DNA of 64,000 bases from Rossellomorea pakistanensis (GCF_016908495.1 NZ_JAFBDZ010000004.1:458967-522966); one strand, 5' to 3'; positions 25,709-34,778 are shown, counted from the first letter of the stretch. Numbers and translations are program-made. Notes: a model not told the origin generated them from the letters alone.

Positions 25709-26041
25709 TTATATGTTTTTTGCTTTAAAAATCTCTACTAGTTCTTTCACAAGCTCTTTCATTGTTAACGTAGACATCAAGTGATCCTCAGAATGAATGA
25801 GAAGCAATGCGAAGTCCGTTTTTTCACCACTGGATTCTTTCTGTACCATCTGAAAATGGATATCGTGAGCAATACTTAAGTCTTGTTCTGCTTGAGAAAG
25901 TAAATGATCGGACTCATCTACATTTCCTTCACGATACTCGCGTAAGGACTGAATAATTTTGCTACGAGCATTTCCGCTATGAAGAATTAATTGAAAACTT
26001 ACTTGTTCAGCGGATAAATTTTCGATTTTTACTTTTTCCAT
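25709..26041 (-). CDS. gmuA: PTS EIIA, lactose/cellobiose type
   Basis: 110 aa, three-helix EIIA. The phosphorylated histidine is expected at His83 in LLIHSEDHLMST, the signature of the family; an upstream SGNARS segment is also typical. It accepts phosphate from HPr and passes it to GmuB. Its start shares one base with the stop of gmuB, so the two are translated together. The trimeric helical bundle needs a conserved Asp, present at Asp86. Confidence 0.92.
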   Translation of the reverse strand: MEKVKIENLSAEQVSFQLILHSGNARSKIIQSLREYREGNVDESDHLLSQAEQDLSIAHDIHFQMVQKESSGEKTDFALLLIHSEDHLMSTLTMKELVKELVEIFKAKNI

Positions 26042-26352
26042 TATTTATCACCTATCAGACTTAGAGCTTGTTCATACGCTTTCTTCCCATCAGCCATTCC
26101 ATAAGCCATCATGTCAATAACATCTACTTTGATATGATATTTATCTGCTTCTTTCTGTAATTCGCCTTTTAAGAAGCTCATTTGAGGTCCGATCAACACA
26201 ACATCTGCATTTTCCATTTCTAGTTTTGCTTTATCTTGTCCAACTGCCCAAATTTTCACCTCGTCTCCTATCGACTTTGCATGCTCTTCCATTTTAGTAA
26301 CTAAAAGACTAGTAGACATTCCAGAACTACAAGCTAATAAAATTCTATTCAT
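26041..26352 (-). CDS. gmuB: PTS EIIB, lactose/cellobiose type
   Basis: 103 aa. The phosphocysteine is Cys8 in ILLACSSGMSTSLLVTKM, the family's active-site loop; VVLIGPQMSFLKGELQ and the C-terminal MMAYGMADGKKAYEQAL follow as in CelA/LicB proteins. It is the first gene of the operon, with AAAGGAGATTGATTACAT before its ATG. Phosphate moves from GmuA His83 to this Cys and then to the sugar in GmuC. Confidence 0.93.
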   Translation of the reverse strand: MNRILLACSSGMSTSLLVTKMEEHAKSIGDEVKIWAVGQDKAKLEMENADVVLIGPQMSFLKGELQKEADKYHIKVDVIDMMAYGMADGKKAYEQALSLIGDK

Positions 26353-26385
26353 ATGTAATCAATCTCCTTTTTATAAAATTATAGG

Positions 26386-26446
26386 TAAGCGCTTCCTGAA
26401 AACGTTTTATAATTAAATTATAAACATTTAATTTTAAATGTCTATA
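26386..26446 (-). promoter_or_regulatory. gmuB promoter, GmuR operator and cre sites
   Basis: On the minus strand TAGACA (26441-26446) and TATAAT (26419-26424) are 16 bp apart. The palindrome ACATTTAATTTTAAATGT (26426-26443) fills the spacer and overlaps the -35, a direct repression site for GmuR. Just downstream are two cre-like sequences: TGAAAACGTTTTAT (26399-26412 on the plus strand) and AGGAAGCGCTTACC (26386-26399), where CcpA would block elongation or initiation. Confidence 0.78.
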
Positions 26447-26647
26447 CTTTTAATAATAAAAATATATATAATATTAAAAATATCTATATTTTCATTCGAT
26501 ACCTACTAAATTTTCCACTTTATATTTCCTTCCAATAATTATTTACAGTTACGTTCACTATAAACATCACCTTACGTAAGGTGATTTAAGAGTTTATTTG
26601 TCATCCATTTCTAAATAAGGTTGAAAATTTATATAATATGAATATCA

Positions 26648-26682
26648 AAAAGGCAACCTCCCCAAAAGGGTTAGCTGCCTTT
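26648..26682 (-). terminator. Terminator of rlmCD
   Basis: AGGCAGCTAACC pairs with GGTTGCCT through an internal asymmetry, followed on the minus strand by TTTTTGATAT. The hairpin overlaps the last codons and stop of rlmCD. Confidence 0.7.
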
Positions 26683-28092
26683 ACTTTCTTTTATAACCAA
26701 TTTAGTAACTACTTCTACATGCGCCGTCTGCGGAAACATATCCACAGGCTGCAAATACTTCACATCATAAACGCCTTTCAAATAATCAATATCCTTAGCC
26801 AAAGTAGACGGATTACATGACACATACACAACCCGCTTCGGCTTCACTTTCTTAATTGTATCAAGCAATGCTTGATCTAAACCAGTACGTGGAGGATCTA
26901 CAACCATTACTTCTGGATTCCAGCCTTCCTTCTGCCATTTTGGCATCAGCTTTTCGGCTGCACCGACAAAGTACTCGGCATGATCCACTCCAAATTTCTT
27001 GGCGTTCTTTTTGGCATCGTCAATTCCTTCTTTGATGATGTCCATGCCTCGGATTTCAGCAGCACCGTCTGCTAACCACAATCCAATAGTACCGACACCA
27101 CAGTAGGCGTCAACTAATTTTTCGGTACCCGTTAAGCCTGCCGCTTTTTTCGCTTCATTGTAAAGCTTTACCGTTTGAATCGGATTCAACTGGAAAAACG
27201 CGCGTGCTGATAATTCATAGGAGAAATCCTCGAGTCTTTCTTCAATCGATTCTTTGCCAGATAAGTGGATTGTTTCCTCTCCAAATATAAGCGATGTTTT
27301 CTTTGGGTTGATGTTTTGTGCAATGGAAACCACTTGTGGCAGACGTTTCTTGATTTCTTCTATCAGTAAGCTTTTTCTTGGGATGTCTTTTTTGGTTGTC
27401 ACGAGTACGACTTGGACTTCCCCTGTTTCAAAGCCAACACGGGTCACGATGTTTTTGATGAGTCCCTTGTTGGTTTTTTTATCAAATGTTGGGATGTTGA
27501 AGTCATTTAGGATTCGTTTGACTTCGGTTGTGACTTTATTGGTTTCTGGGTGCTGTACCATGCATTCGTCAATGTCGATGATTTTATGGCTATTTAGGCC
27601 AAATAGACCAGCAATTGTTCTTCCATCTTTCTCACCGACTTGGAATTGACTTTTGTTTCGGTAGTTTTCAGGGTGTTCCATTCCAATTGTCGGGGGGATA
27701 TCGAGCTTGTTGATGTCAAGCTTTGTATAACGTTCAAGTGCTTGGATAAGAATGTCTCGTTTCGCTTCAAGCTGGCCCTCATATGTCATATGCTGAAGCT
27801 GGCAGCCGCCACAGAGTTCATAGACTGAGCATGGCGCTTTTATGCGCTCCGCTGATTTTTTGCGGATTTTTTTGATTTTAGCTTCTGCGAATTTAGGATG
27901 CACCTTTGTGGCTTCCACGACAACCTCTTCTCCTGGAAGAGCTCCTGGTACGAAGACGACAGTCTTTTTAAAATAGCCGACACCTTCCCCATTGATTCCA
28001 ATTCGTTTGATGGTTAACGGGAATTGCTGTTTTAGTGCAATATGGGCATTTCTTTGCTTTGTTGATCTATGTTGATAGGCTTGTTTTTTCAT
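26671..28092 (-). CDS. rlmCD: 23S rRNA (uracil-C5)-methyltransferase RlmCD
   Basis: 473 aa, as expected for Bacillus RlmCD (YefA). An N-terminal TRAM RNA-binding domain (about 25-80) precedes the [4Fe-4S] cysteines in [16 protein letters not shown] (about 85-100). The SAM-binding [15 protein letters not shown] (about 312-326) and the catalytic cysteine in [10 protein letters not shown]...[13 protein letters not shown] (about 376-412) complete the RumA/TrmA fold. It methylates U1939 and, in Gram-positives, also U747 of 23S rRNA. It follows the glycosylase gene by 14 bp, forming a small operon. Confidence 0.92.
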   Translation of the reverse strand: MKKQAYQHRSTKQRNAHIALKQQFPLTIKRIGINGEGVGYFKKTVVFVPGALPGEEVVVEATKVHPKFAEAKIKKIRKKSAERIKAPCSVYELCGGCQLQHMTYEGQLEAKRDILIQALERYTKLDINKLDIPPTIGMEHPENYRNKSQFQVGEKDGRTIAGLFGLNSHKIIDIDECMVQHPETNKVTTEVKRILNDFNIPTFDKKTNKGLIKNIVTRVGFETGEVQVVLVTTKKDIPRKSLLIEEIKKRLPQVVSIAQNINPKKTSLIFGEETIHLSGKESIEERLEDFSYELSARAFFQLNPIQTVKLYNEAKKAAGLTGTEKLVDAYCGVGTIGLWLADGAAEIRGMDIIKEGIDDAKKNAKKFGVDHAEYFVGAAEKLMPKWQKEGWNPEVMVVDPPRTGLDQALLDTIKKVKPKRVVYVSCNPSTLAKDIDYLKGVYDVKYLQPVDMFPQTAHVEVVTKLVIKESKGS

Positions 28093-28106
28093 TCCGTCAC
28101 TTCCTG

Positions 28107-28970
28107 TTATTCAATACTTCTCCATAAATATAAGGAGGCATAGCTTAAGTAAGGGTGCCATGAAAAGCTCCATTTTTCAAGCTCCTCGATTGTTGGTTTG
28201 CGATCCATTCCGTATATTTTCTTTACAGCGTTTTGAATGCCGATGTCTGCTTTTGGAAAAAGATTCGGTCGACCGAGGGCAAATAATAAAAAATTTTCTG
28301 CAGTCCAAGGTCCGATTCCTCTAATCTTGACAAGTTCTTTAATAATCTCTTCATCCGATTTTTTCGATAATTCTTCGAGATTCAATTCTCCTGATGCTAC
28401 TTTTTCCGAAAACCCAATCACATATTCCGCTTTTCTCTGACTAAACTGGAGCTCCCTTAGTTCCTCAACTGGAATTTCCGCCGCTTCCTCTGGTCTCGGG
28501 TAAAACCAGACTCCCTCTTTATATCGACCATATTTCTCAACAAAACGCTTTGTAAGGGTATGGGCAAAGGAAAGATTGAGCTGCTGATGAATGATGCTCT
28601 TGATGATGGAAGCGTATGGATTGAATTCAAGTACAAGCGGTGTTCCTAGATGCTTCTCGAAAATCGGTTTAAGATCTGTCTTAAGAAAATGGACTTGAAT
28701 ATCTGAAAGCGCGGTATCCCACTTGAAGATATGATGGATATGCTTGCTTTGTGCTTCTCGATTACTGTTTTCACTAAAAAAGATTTTGAACTTCGGATAG
28801 TCTGTATCCCCTAATGCTTGTACCGTAATGACTTCATCCTGTTCTCCATAGTAAGGAATCTTAACCCATCTTTCCCCTTGATTGACACAATTTAATGGAT
28901 CTAATGAAAGCCGTTCTAATACACGGTCAAAATTATATGGAGGATTCACCTCAAACATCATTTCGTTCAT
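28107..28970 (-). CDS. DNA-3-methyladenine glycosylase (AlkA/YfjP-like)
   Basis: 287 aa. An N-terminal beta domain as in AlkA is followed by the HhH-GPD fold: [41 protein letters not shown] (about 217-257) holds the helix-hairpin-helix and the catalytic Asp (about 246). These enzymes excise alkylated purines such as 3-methyladenine to start base-excision repair. The length and layout fit B. subtilis YfjP, and other yfj-yfk genes are nearby. It is the first gene of the pair with rlmCD. Confidence 0.88.
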   Translation of the reverse strand: MNEMMFEVNPPYNFDRVLERLSLDPLNCVNQGERWVKIPYYGEQDEVITVQALGDTDYPKFKIFFSENSNREAQSKHIHHIFKWDTALSDIQVHFLKTDLKPIFEKHLGTPLVLEFNPYASIIKSIIHQQLNLSFAHTLTKRFVEKYGRYKEGVWFYPRPEEAAEIPVEELRELQFSQRKAEYVIGFSEKVASGELNLEELSKKSDEEIIKELVKIRGIGPWTAENFLLFALGRPNLFPKADIGIQNAVKKIYGMDRKPTIEELEKWSFSWHPYLSYASLYLWRSIE

Positions 28971-29247
28971 TATACTCTCTCCCCGTTCGTTGTTTCATTT
29001 CTTATTTTATAGTAGTTTGTTCATTAAAACAAAACGGTTTATTCCATTTATGGTTGTGGAGTTTTTTATAAAAAATGTTGCCTACTCATCCGTATCAAAC
29101 ACTTTACATTTTTACGTAGTATCAGAAGGTTTTCAAAACACTAATAGCGAATAGTAGTTGTTGATGAATGTTCATCGAATCGACATATTAAGCTGTAAAA
29201 TGAGTATTGTTCCCGCATAAAATACATTAAAAATGGAGGTGGACTCT

Positions 29248-30066
29248 ATGAAACAGGTTCCTTCTTCTACAAAGGTTGGATTTCTTAAAAGGTTCGTTTC
29301 TGGAATGGCTCGTTCGAAGGTTTCTAGTTTACTATTGGAAAAGTTCCCATGGGTATATGATCGTTTTCACATTAAAATGAGCAAAGAATGGAGCAGCGAG
29401 CTTCCATGGGCACCAGTGAAGAAACCAATAGCGGCAAGTCGTGTGGCTCTTATCACTACTGGCGGAATTATTCTAAAAAGCCAGCCCCCTTTCGACCTAA
29501 ATGATTCCAATGGAGATTGCAGCTATCGAATCATCCCTGAAGATGCTCCATTAGATGAAACGGTGATCAGCCATTTATACTATGACCACAGTGATGTTAA
29601 AGTCGATCTGGAAGTGATGTTTCCGTTGAACACGCTTCATCGACTCCAACATGATGGCAAAATTGGCAGTGTAGCCCCTCGCCATTTCAGTTTTCAAGGA
29701 GGGATTACCGATCCTGAACCACTCGTCAAGGAGACGGCCCCAGAAGTAGCACGCCATCTGAAAAATGATCAAGTAGACTTAGCAATCCTTACTCCCGCAT
29801 GAGGACACTGCCATCGGTCCGTGGGACTGATCGCACGTGAGATAGAGAAAAATGGAATCTCTACAATGACGGTTACACTTCTGCCAGAAACGACGAATGC
29901 ACTCGGTGTACCTCGATCGATTTATTTTCCCAACAAACTCGGGAATCCAATCGGGCGTCCCAACCAAAAGGATGAGCAATATGCGGCACTCATTCAGTGT
30001 TTAAAGGCACTTGAGGAAGTAAATGTTGGGGAAATGGTGACTGGTACTACACGAAACGCGCAATAA
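29248..30066 (+). CDS. GrdB/PrdB-family reductase-like selenoprotein, in-frame UGA
   Basis: The frame starts at ATG 29248 (GGAGGTG 7 nt upstream), meets TGA at 29800-29802 and continues in the same frame to TAA at 30066, giving 272 residues with residue 185 encoded by UGA. The surrounding sequence LTPA-U-GHCHRSVGLIAREIE matches the redox site of the glycine/betaine/sarcosine/D-proline reductase selenoprotein B family, where this position is Sec or Cys in a (U/C)xxC motif; Cys188 is the partner. An 8-bp stem with a GUG loop starts 10 nt after the UGA (29813-29831), fitting the bacterial SECIS rule. It is not in a glycine-reductase operon, so the substrate is unknown. A nonsense-mutated Cys gene is the alternative. 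Confidence 0.8.
29800..29831 (+). promoter_or_regulatory. Putative bacterial SECIS element after UGA
   Basis: ATCGGTCC-GTG-GGACTGAT (29813-29831) folds into eight pairs (one G-U) with a three-base loop beginning with G. The loop lies 18 nt after the UGA, within the 16-37 nt window described for bacterial SECIS elements, with a G in the first two loop bases as SelB recognition requires. Confidence 0.7.
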
Positions 30067-30088
30067 TGACATTCGGACTCAACTAAAA

Positions 30089-30112
30089 TAGGGCGTCTGA
30101 AAAGGCGCCCTA
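30089..30112. terminator. Bidirectional terminator between the selenoprotein and phosphoesterase genes
   Basis: TAGGGCG (30089-30095) pairs with CGCCCTA (30106-30112); T-rich sequence follows on the plus strand and AGTT-type sequence on the minus. It separates two converging genes. Confidence 0.65.
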
Positions 30113-30138
30113 AATTTATTTTCTTATTATTAATAGCC

Positions 30139-31860
30139 CTAACTACCAACTTTAAAAGTCGTTGAGGCAACAGCATCATACCCACTACCATAAAAGTAAA
30201 CCAGTTTATAAGCTGCTCCCGCTTTATATCGGTCTGGATAAATGTTATTCTTGGGATCATAAGTAAATTGACAGGTTCCATCTGTTACCTTTGTATACAT
30301 CCACCATATAGAAGCTTGTTCTCCCGGGTTTACATTGTCTTCATATATGCCAATCCAATCACTCTTCGGAACTCTAACATTTTCTACCTTAACTTCTACT
30401 GCATCCTTTACTCCATTTAATACGGTTTTTGATAAAGAAATCGTTACTTCTTCCACTTCACCATCAAGTGTTTTTCCTAATGCTTTTAAGGAATTATCAC
30501 TTATATTTCCATATGCATCTAAGGCATTTACTTCAACTTCATAGGTCGTATTCGGCTTTAGCCCATCAATTGGCAATGTAAGCGGGTTTGGAACAGGGTC
30601 TTTGTAGAACTCTGAGAAAGCAAGAAGTTCCTTGGCTGTTTCTCCGGTGTCTGCTTTTTTCACGATTACCTTATAGTCATGAACAAGAAGATTATCTTTT
30701 GCTTGTGTCAACATAATTGCTAGACTAGAAGCTGTCGTTTGATCATGAACAATGGAAATCAGCGCATCTCTTGCAAAAAATGGGGCCTTTTTGTCCCTAT
30801 CGTCTGTGTAGGTAAATTTATTCTTCTTGGCAGGATAGCTGATTTCAAATGGTTCATCTGTCCAATCATTGTTATGAATATCACGGCGTTTGATCAAGAC
30901 TTTATTGTTATGTACCTCTACAATCAGAGCTTGATTAAGGAAATCAGCCCCCTCTGGTACTTCTCCTTGAACACGACCGCTATCAAGCCACAAATACGCA
31001 CCTGTTGACGTTCCGATTGATGTAAAATCCTTTTGATGAATGATTCTAGGATCATCTAATGGATAGTGTGTATGACCAGAAAATGAAATCACTTGAGGAT
31101 ATTCTTTTAGAGTATCGTAAAATAAATCCCTATTTTTAGAGAATCCCCATTCACTTCCATAGATTGTCCCTGTTATCGGCTGGTGATGGAAAACGAATAT
31201 AGGCTTTTTCGTATCATCGTCTGCTGCTTGCTTCAGTTGTTCACCTAACCATTTAATTTGCTTCACTGAAAATGTTCCTTCTGTTAATCCATCTTCAGTT
31301 CCAAGAATAATAAAATGATAGCCTTTGATTACTTTATGATAATAGATCGACTCCATCCCTGTTTTATCTAGAAAACGCTTTTGAGCGTCTTCTACTGATA
31401 ACCCATTCCAATAATCATGATTTCCGATTGCGAACATGGAAACCGCTCGTGATTGCTGCTTCGCATTATAAACATACATGAACTTATCATATTCAGCTGT
31501 CACTCCATAATCCGTTAAATCCCCTACCACCACAAAAGCATCCTGCTTGGGTACCACTTGATTCAATTGCTCTAATGTAGTCTCAAGCTTATCCAAAGTT
31601 TTATTGTTACCGGAATTAATATGTACATCACTAATAACTGGGAAAACTAAATCGGGTTTATGTCCCTTTGATTTCATAACGGAAGAACTCGAAGCTGCAT
31701 CCGCAGGTAAACTAGAAAGCGAGCTTAAGAATGTTAATCCTAAAGCAGCTCCAGCAACTTTAGTGGTTCCCTCTAAAAAGTCCCGGCGATTCATTCCTTT
31801 TTTATAAAGGTCATTATTTACTGATTTTTCTTCTGTGTTTTTTCGTTCTTTTTCGCTCAT
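30139..31860 (-). CDS. Tat-exported metallophosphoesterase
   Basis: 573 aa from ATG 31860 (GAGGGAG upstream). The twin-arginine signal is NRRDFLEGTTKVAGAALGLTFL (Arg25-Arg26) ending near ADA-A. The calcineurin-like phosphoesterase domain follows: FPVISDVHINSG, VVVGDLTDYG, FAIGNHDYW, FVFHHQP and SFSGHTHYPL supply the DxH, GDxxD, GNHD/E, and GHTH metal ligands (about 75-290). The C-terminal part has a fibronectin-III-like segment and a beta-sandwich domain ending at FKVGS. It probably cleaves phosphate esters or cell-wall phosphodiesters outside the membrane as a folded metalloenzyme. Monocistronic. Confidence 0.88.
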   Translation of the reverse strand: MSEKERKNTEEKSVNNDLYKKGMNRRDFLEGTTKVAGAALGLTFLSSLSSLPADAASSSSVMKSKGHKPDLVFPVISDVHINSGNNKTLDKLETTLEQLNQVVPKQDAFVVVGDLTDYGVTAEYDKFMYVYNAKQQSRAVSMFAIGNHDYWNGLSVEDAQKRFLDKTGMESIYYHKVIKGYHFIILGTEDGLTEGTFSVKQIKWLGEQLKQAADDDTKKPIFVFHHQPITGTIYGSEWGFSKNRDLFYDTLKEYPQVISFSGHTHYPLDDPRIIHQKDFTSIGTSTGAYLWLDSGRVQGEVPEGADFLNQALIVEVHNNKVLIKRRDIHNNDWTDEPFEISYPAKKNKFTYTDDRDKKAPFFARDALISIVHDQTTASSLAIMLTQAKDNLLVHDYKVIVKKADTGETAKELLAFSEFYKDPVPNPLTLPIDGLKPNTTYEVEVNALDAYGNISDNSLKALGKTLDGEVEEVTISLSKTVLNGVKDAVEVKVENVRVPKSDWIGIYEDNVNPGEQASIWWMYTKVTDGTCQFTYDPKNNIYPDRYKAGAAYKLVYFYGSGYDAVASTTFKVGS

Positions 31861-32117
31861 ATTTACTACTCCCTCTCCGATGGTAGTTTTTGATATCACA
31901 CTGCTTGAGTAAATTTCAGTTTCAACTCACTGTTTTTACGAATGTCCCTAATCGTCAAGAAACAATCTAATTATCTAAATCAGACAAATCAGCTATTCTA
32001 ACACAGGCAAAATATTACACAATGAATATTGGGTATCTGTAAGTTCTATGTGAACAATTGTTAATTTATTGTTAAATGAGTAAAGCTAGGTACTTTTTAA
32101 GGAACCTAAAAAAAGAC
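31861..32117. other. Promoter region of the phosphoesterase, nothing firm
   Basis: AT-rich upstream region of the Tat-exported enzyme. No clear PhoP, cre or consensus SigA boxes were recognised. Confidence 0.35.
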
Positions 32118-32148
32118 AAAAAAAGAGAAGCGAAAATCACTTCTCTCA
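32118..32148 (-). terminator. Terminator of the GNAT gene
   Basis: GAGAAG (32125-32130) and CTTCTC (32140-32145) with flanking pairs; the minus strand runs TTTTTTT. It lies about 20 bp past the GNAT stop. Confidence 0.75.
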
Positions 32149-32166
32149 GTAAAAGGGATAAAAAAC

Positions 32167-32613
32167 TCAAGCTAAATCTTTTTTAAAAACAAAGCTTACC
32201 TTATCATAATTCATTTTCTTTTCATAAAAACGATGAGCATCAACCCGTTGTAAATTGGATGAAAGTGAAACAAGATCATAGCCATTTTCTTTTGACCAAT
32301 CATGTACATAATTCAGAAGGGCTTCCCCATAGCCCTTTGAACGCTGGGCTGAATCGGTGACTAAATCACAAACCCAGATTGATCTTCCATTATACAAAGT
32401 CACCATTGGCATGAAGCCTGTAACAGCAACCACTTGATCGTGATGGTAAAGTGCTACTAGTTTATAATCCTCCTTTTGTGTGGCCTCTTTCACGAGCGCT
32501 AGAAAGTTAGGTTCATCTAAATGAGTTCTTAATTGCTTTATCACTGGAAAGGCCACTTTCCATTCCCGCTCATTCTTTAATTCCTTTATCGTCATTGTAT
32601 GAATTTGATCCAT
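32167..32613 (-). CDS. GNAT family N-acetyltransferase, divergent from a MocR regulator
   Basis: 148 aa from ATG 32613, because the nine-codon longer form contains the AAAGGAGGAG ribosome binding site. Motif A is WVCDLVTDSAQRSKGYGEALLNYV (about 83-106) with the Q/RxxGxG/A loop, and motif B NLQRVDAHRFYEKKM. It acetylates an amine with acetyl-CoA. The gene is read divergently from a MocR-type aminotransferase-like regulator with a shared operator, so the regulator probably controls it. The substrate may be an amino-acid- or drug-like amine; it is not known. Confidence 0.82.
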   Translation of the reverse strand: MDQIHTMTIKELKNEREWKVAFPVIKQLRTHLDEPNFLALVKEATQKEDYKLVALYHHDQVVAVTGFMPMVTLYNGRSIWVCDLVTDSAQRSKGYGEALLNYVHDWSKENGYDLVSLSSNLQRVDAHRFYEKKMNYDKVSFVFKKDLA

Positions 32614-32648
32614 CTTATCTCCTCCTTTTATTTTCATTTAAACATAAA

Positions 32649-32694
32649 CTGGTATAATCAAAAGAATCAGATTTGACAAATTTGTTAGTACCAG
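32649..32694. promoter_or_regulatory. Shared promoter and operator between GNAT and MocR genes
   Basis: Inverted half-sites CTGGTA (32649-32654) and TACCAG (32689-32694) lie 34 bp apart. They resemble ATACCA half-sites bound by the MocR member GabR. A minus-strand TTGTCA-N17-TATACC promoter for the GNAT gene overlaps both half-sites. Confidence 0.5.
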
Positions 32695-32717
32695 AATAGA
32701 GGAGGTCGAGGTTAGGA

Positions 32718-34121
32718 TTGTTTGAAATCACACCTACTTTAGATCATAACAGTAAAAAACCACTCTATATTCAGCTATCTGATTATATAAAAAAAGAAAT
32801 AACTGCGGGAAGTATTCAATCTAAAGAAAAATTACCGTCAAAACGGAAATTATCCCAATACCTTGATGTCAGCGTCAATACCGTCCAAGCTGCCTACGAT
32901 CAGTTATGTGCTGAAGGATATGTAGAAAGTAAACAACGTAAAGGATTATTTGTTACATCGATGAAAGATGATCTTTTTGCCAATCAGACCTATTCACAGG
33001 AATGGCAGACTAAAGACAAACAAGTCTATTCAGTAGCTGACATTGATTTCAATTCGGGAACAGTTGACTTAAAACATTTCCCCTATACTGCTTGGCGAAA
33101 ATTAACGATGCAGTCGTTATATGAGGATCAAGGAGAGCTTCTCTATACCGGAGATCCTCAAGGTGAATTTCCTTTACGAAATGAAATAGCAAAATATCTA
33201 TATGAATCTAGAGGGGTTAGATGCTCTGCTGATCAAATCGTCATTGGGGCAGGTACACAGGTATTAATGGGGTTACTCTGTTTAATCATTGGGAAGGAAT
33301 CTACCTACGCCCTCGAAAATCCTGGATTCCATCGTACAAGGGCCGTTCTAGAACATCAAAGCATCAAAACGATCCCCATTCCCCTCGATGATGATGGGAT
33401 TGAAATAAAGCCATTAAAGGTGAGTGACGCCAGGGTTGTTTATGTAACCCCATCCCACCAATTCCCTTATGGAATGGTCATGCCTATTGATCGCCGAATG
33501 GAGCTATTAAAATGGGCAGAACAAATAGACGGATATATTATAGAAGATGATTATGACGGTGAATATCGTTATAAAGGAAAACCGATTCCTTCGTTGCAGG
33601 GGTTAGATACTAACGGGAGGGTTATCTATTTAGGGACTTTTTCAAAATCCTTAATCCCTTCAATCCGCATCAGCTATATGGTTTTACCACCATCTCTTAT
33701 CCAGAAATACCAAGACCGCTTCACCATCTATAAACAAACCGTATCCCGCCTACATCAGGATACTCTTTTTCGTTTTATGAACGAAGGGCATTGGCAAAGG
33801 CATTTAAATAAAATGAGGACTCTTTATCGAAAAAAACAAAAATCCTTGATGACTGCTATCCATCACAATTTTAGGGGTCAAGTAAACGTCATCGGTGAGA
33901 AATCCGGTCTCCATATTGTCTTAGAAATCAAAAAAAATTTGTCTGAAGAAGAGTTAATCAAAAGAGCAATAAAGGTTGGCGTAAAAGTGTATCCGATTTC
34001 GATCTATTATGAAGGAAAAAAAAAGAGTGATGACCCTAAAATCTTGTTGGGCTTTGGTGGGTTATCGGAGAAGGAAATAGAAGAAGGAATTCGGTTGTTG
34101 AAAGAGGTTTGGAGGATTTAG
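32718..34121 (+). CDS. MocR/GabR-family regulator (GntR head, aminotransferase-like body)
   Basis: 467 aa with a TTG start at 32718, the only in-frame start close to a GGAGG-rich leader. Residues 10-75 form a GntR winged helix (PLYIQLSDYIKKEI...LPSKRKLSQYLDVSVNTVQAAYDQLCAEGYVESKQRKGLFV). Residues 110-465 are a fold-type-I aminotransferase domain with the PLP lysine in LGTFSKSLIPSIRISYM (about 313-329) and EDDYDGEYRYKGKP (about 273-286). MocR proteins use PLP-bound amino acids or vitamers as effectors. The divergent GNAT gene is its likely target. Confidence 0.9.
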   Translation: MFEITPTLDHNSKKPLYIQLSDYIKKEITAGSIQSKEKLPSKRKLSQYLDVSVNTVQAAYDQLCAEGYVESKQRKGLFVTSMKDDLFANQTYSQEWQTKDKQVYSVADIDFNSGTVDLKHFPYTAWRKLTMQSLYEDQGELLYTGDPQGEFPLRNEIAKYLYESRGVRCSADQIVIGAGTQVLMGLLCLIIGKESTYALENPGFHRTRAVLEHQSIKTIPIPLDDDGIEIKPLKVSDARVVYVTPSHQFPYGMVMPIDRRMELLKWAEQIDGYIIEDDYDGEYRYKGKPIPSLQGLDTNGRVIYLGTFSKSLIPSIRISYMVLPPSLIQKYQDRFTIYKQTVSRLHQDTLFRFMNEGHWQRHLNKMRTLYRKKQKSLMTAIHHNFRGQVNVIGEKSGLHIVLEIKKNLSEEELIKRAIKVGVKVYPISIYYEGKKKSDDPKILLGFGGLSEKEIEEGIRLLKEVWRI

Positions 34122-34145
34122 TTAAGTCACAAAATGAGCATGTAA

Positions 34146-34176
34146 TAACGCTGGGATTTCTTCCATCCCAGCGTTA
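34146..34176. terminator. Bidirectional terminator
   Basis: TAACGCTGGGAT and ATCCCAGCGTTA (12-bp perfect arms) around a 7-nt loop separate two converging genes; T-rich sequence follows on the plus strand. It overlaps the stop of the small membrane-protein gene. Confidence 0.75.
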
Positions 34177-34497
34177 GGCGCTCATTTTCTTATTATTGAT
34201 TGTTAAAAAAATAAAATAGCTTACAACTAAAATCATTAAATATAGTAATTCAGGATATGGAAGGGAAATAGCAGCAAGACGCTCATCCCCTAGTTTAAAG
34301 AAATCATGTAGAAAGTTTACAACTAAGAATATGAGTAAAGTAGTCCAGCTTTGTGCTACTGACTTTTGCTTAATCGTTCGTTTTCGCTCATCATCATTTG
34401 GGCCCCCGAAAAAATTCTTATTCCCCGTAAACCAACTAACTATGATGACCAAAAAGATTGGAAGTACAAAAGAAAGTACTAGTAGTTTCAAGTTCAT
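34174..34497 (-). CDS. Small membrane protein, XRE-operon partner
   Basis: 107 aa with three hydrophobic helices (LLVLSFVLPIFLVIIVSWF near 4-22, WTTLLIFLVVNFL near 51-63, LLYLMILVVSYFIFLTI near 84-100) and a basic loop GPNDDERKRTIKQKS between the first two. No enzyme motif. It starts 13 bp after a 62-aa XRE regulator, so the pair is one operon. Small XRE-plus-membrane-protein pairs are common in Firmicutes and often respond to envelope stress or act like immunity modules; no specific function can be assigned. Confidence 0.7.
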   Translation of the reverse strand: MNLKLLVLSFVLPIFLVIIVSWFTGNKNFFGGPNDDERKRTIKQKSVAQSWTTLLIFLVVNFLHDFFKLGDERLAAISLPYPELLYLMILVVSYFIFLTINNKKMSA

Positions 34498-34510
34498 TCC
34501 CCCTCACTTT

Positions 34511-34699
34511 CTATGGTATAAACAATTGATCGACACTGATTCCTAGATGTTTTGCCAAATCAAATGCCAATTGTAAACTCGGATCGTATTTGTTGTTTTC
34601 GATTGCATTTATCGTCTGTCTACTAACATTACATAATTCTGCTAATTTTCCTTGTGAGAGACTAATAGATTCGCGATATTCTTTTATTCGATTCTCCAT
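34511..34699 (-). CDS. Small XRE-family transcriptional regulator
   Basis: 62 aa consisting of one Cro/CI helix-turn-helix: IKEYRESISLSQGKLAELCNVSRQTINAIENNKYDPSLQLAFDLAKHLGISVDQLF. It belongs to the short Xre type that binds DNA as a dimer. A 24-bp palindrome overlapping its promoter (34724-34747) is a likely autoregulatory operator. GGTGGTG precedes the ATG. It controls itself and the following membrane-protein gene. Confidence 0.88.
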   Translation of the reverse strand: MENRIKEYRESISLSQGKLAELCNVSRQTINAIENNKYDPSLQLAFDLAKHLGISVDQLFIP

Positions 34700-34723
34700 A
34701 TTTTCTTAGCACCACCGTAGGGT

Positions 34724-34778
34724 ATGTGTAAAAAACTCTTTACACATATATGTTAAAATATTACAAGTTTCATGTCAA
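34724..34778 (-). promoter_or_regulatory. Promoter and palindromic operator of the XRE operon
   Basis: TTGACA (34773-34778) and TAACAT (34750-34755) are 17 bp apart on the minus strand. Immediately downstream ATGTGTAAA-N6-TTTACACAT (34724-34747) is a perfect 9-bp-arm palindrome covering the transcript start, the expected place for XRE autorepression. Confidence 0.75.

Noticed and set aside
29821..30066. Separate 81-aa gene after the UGA
   Set aside because: It is the same frame as the GrdB-like gene, has no own ribosome binding site, and carries the second half of the family domain.
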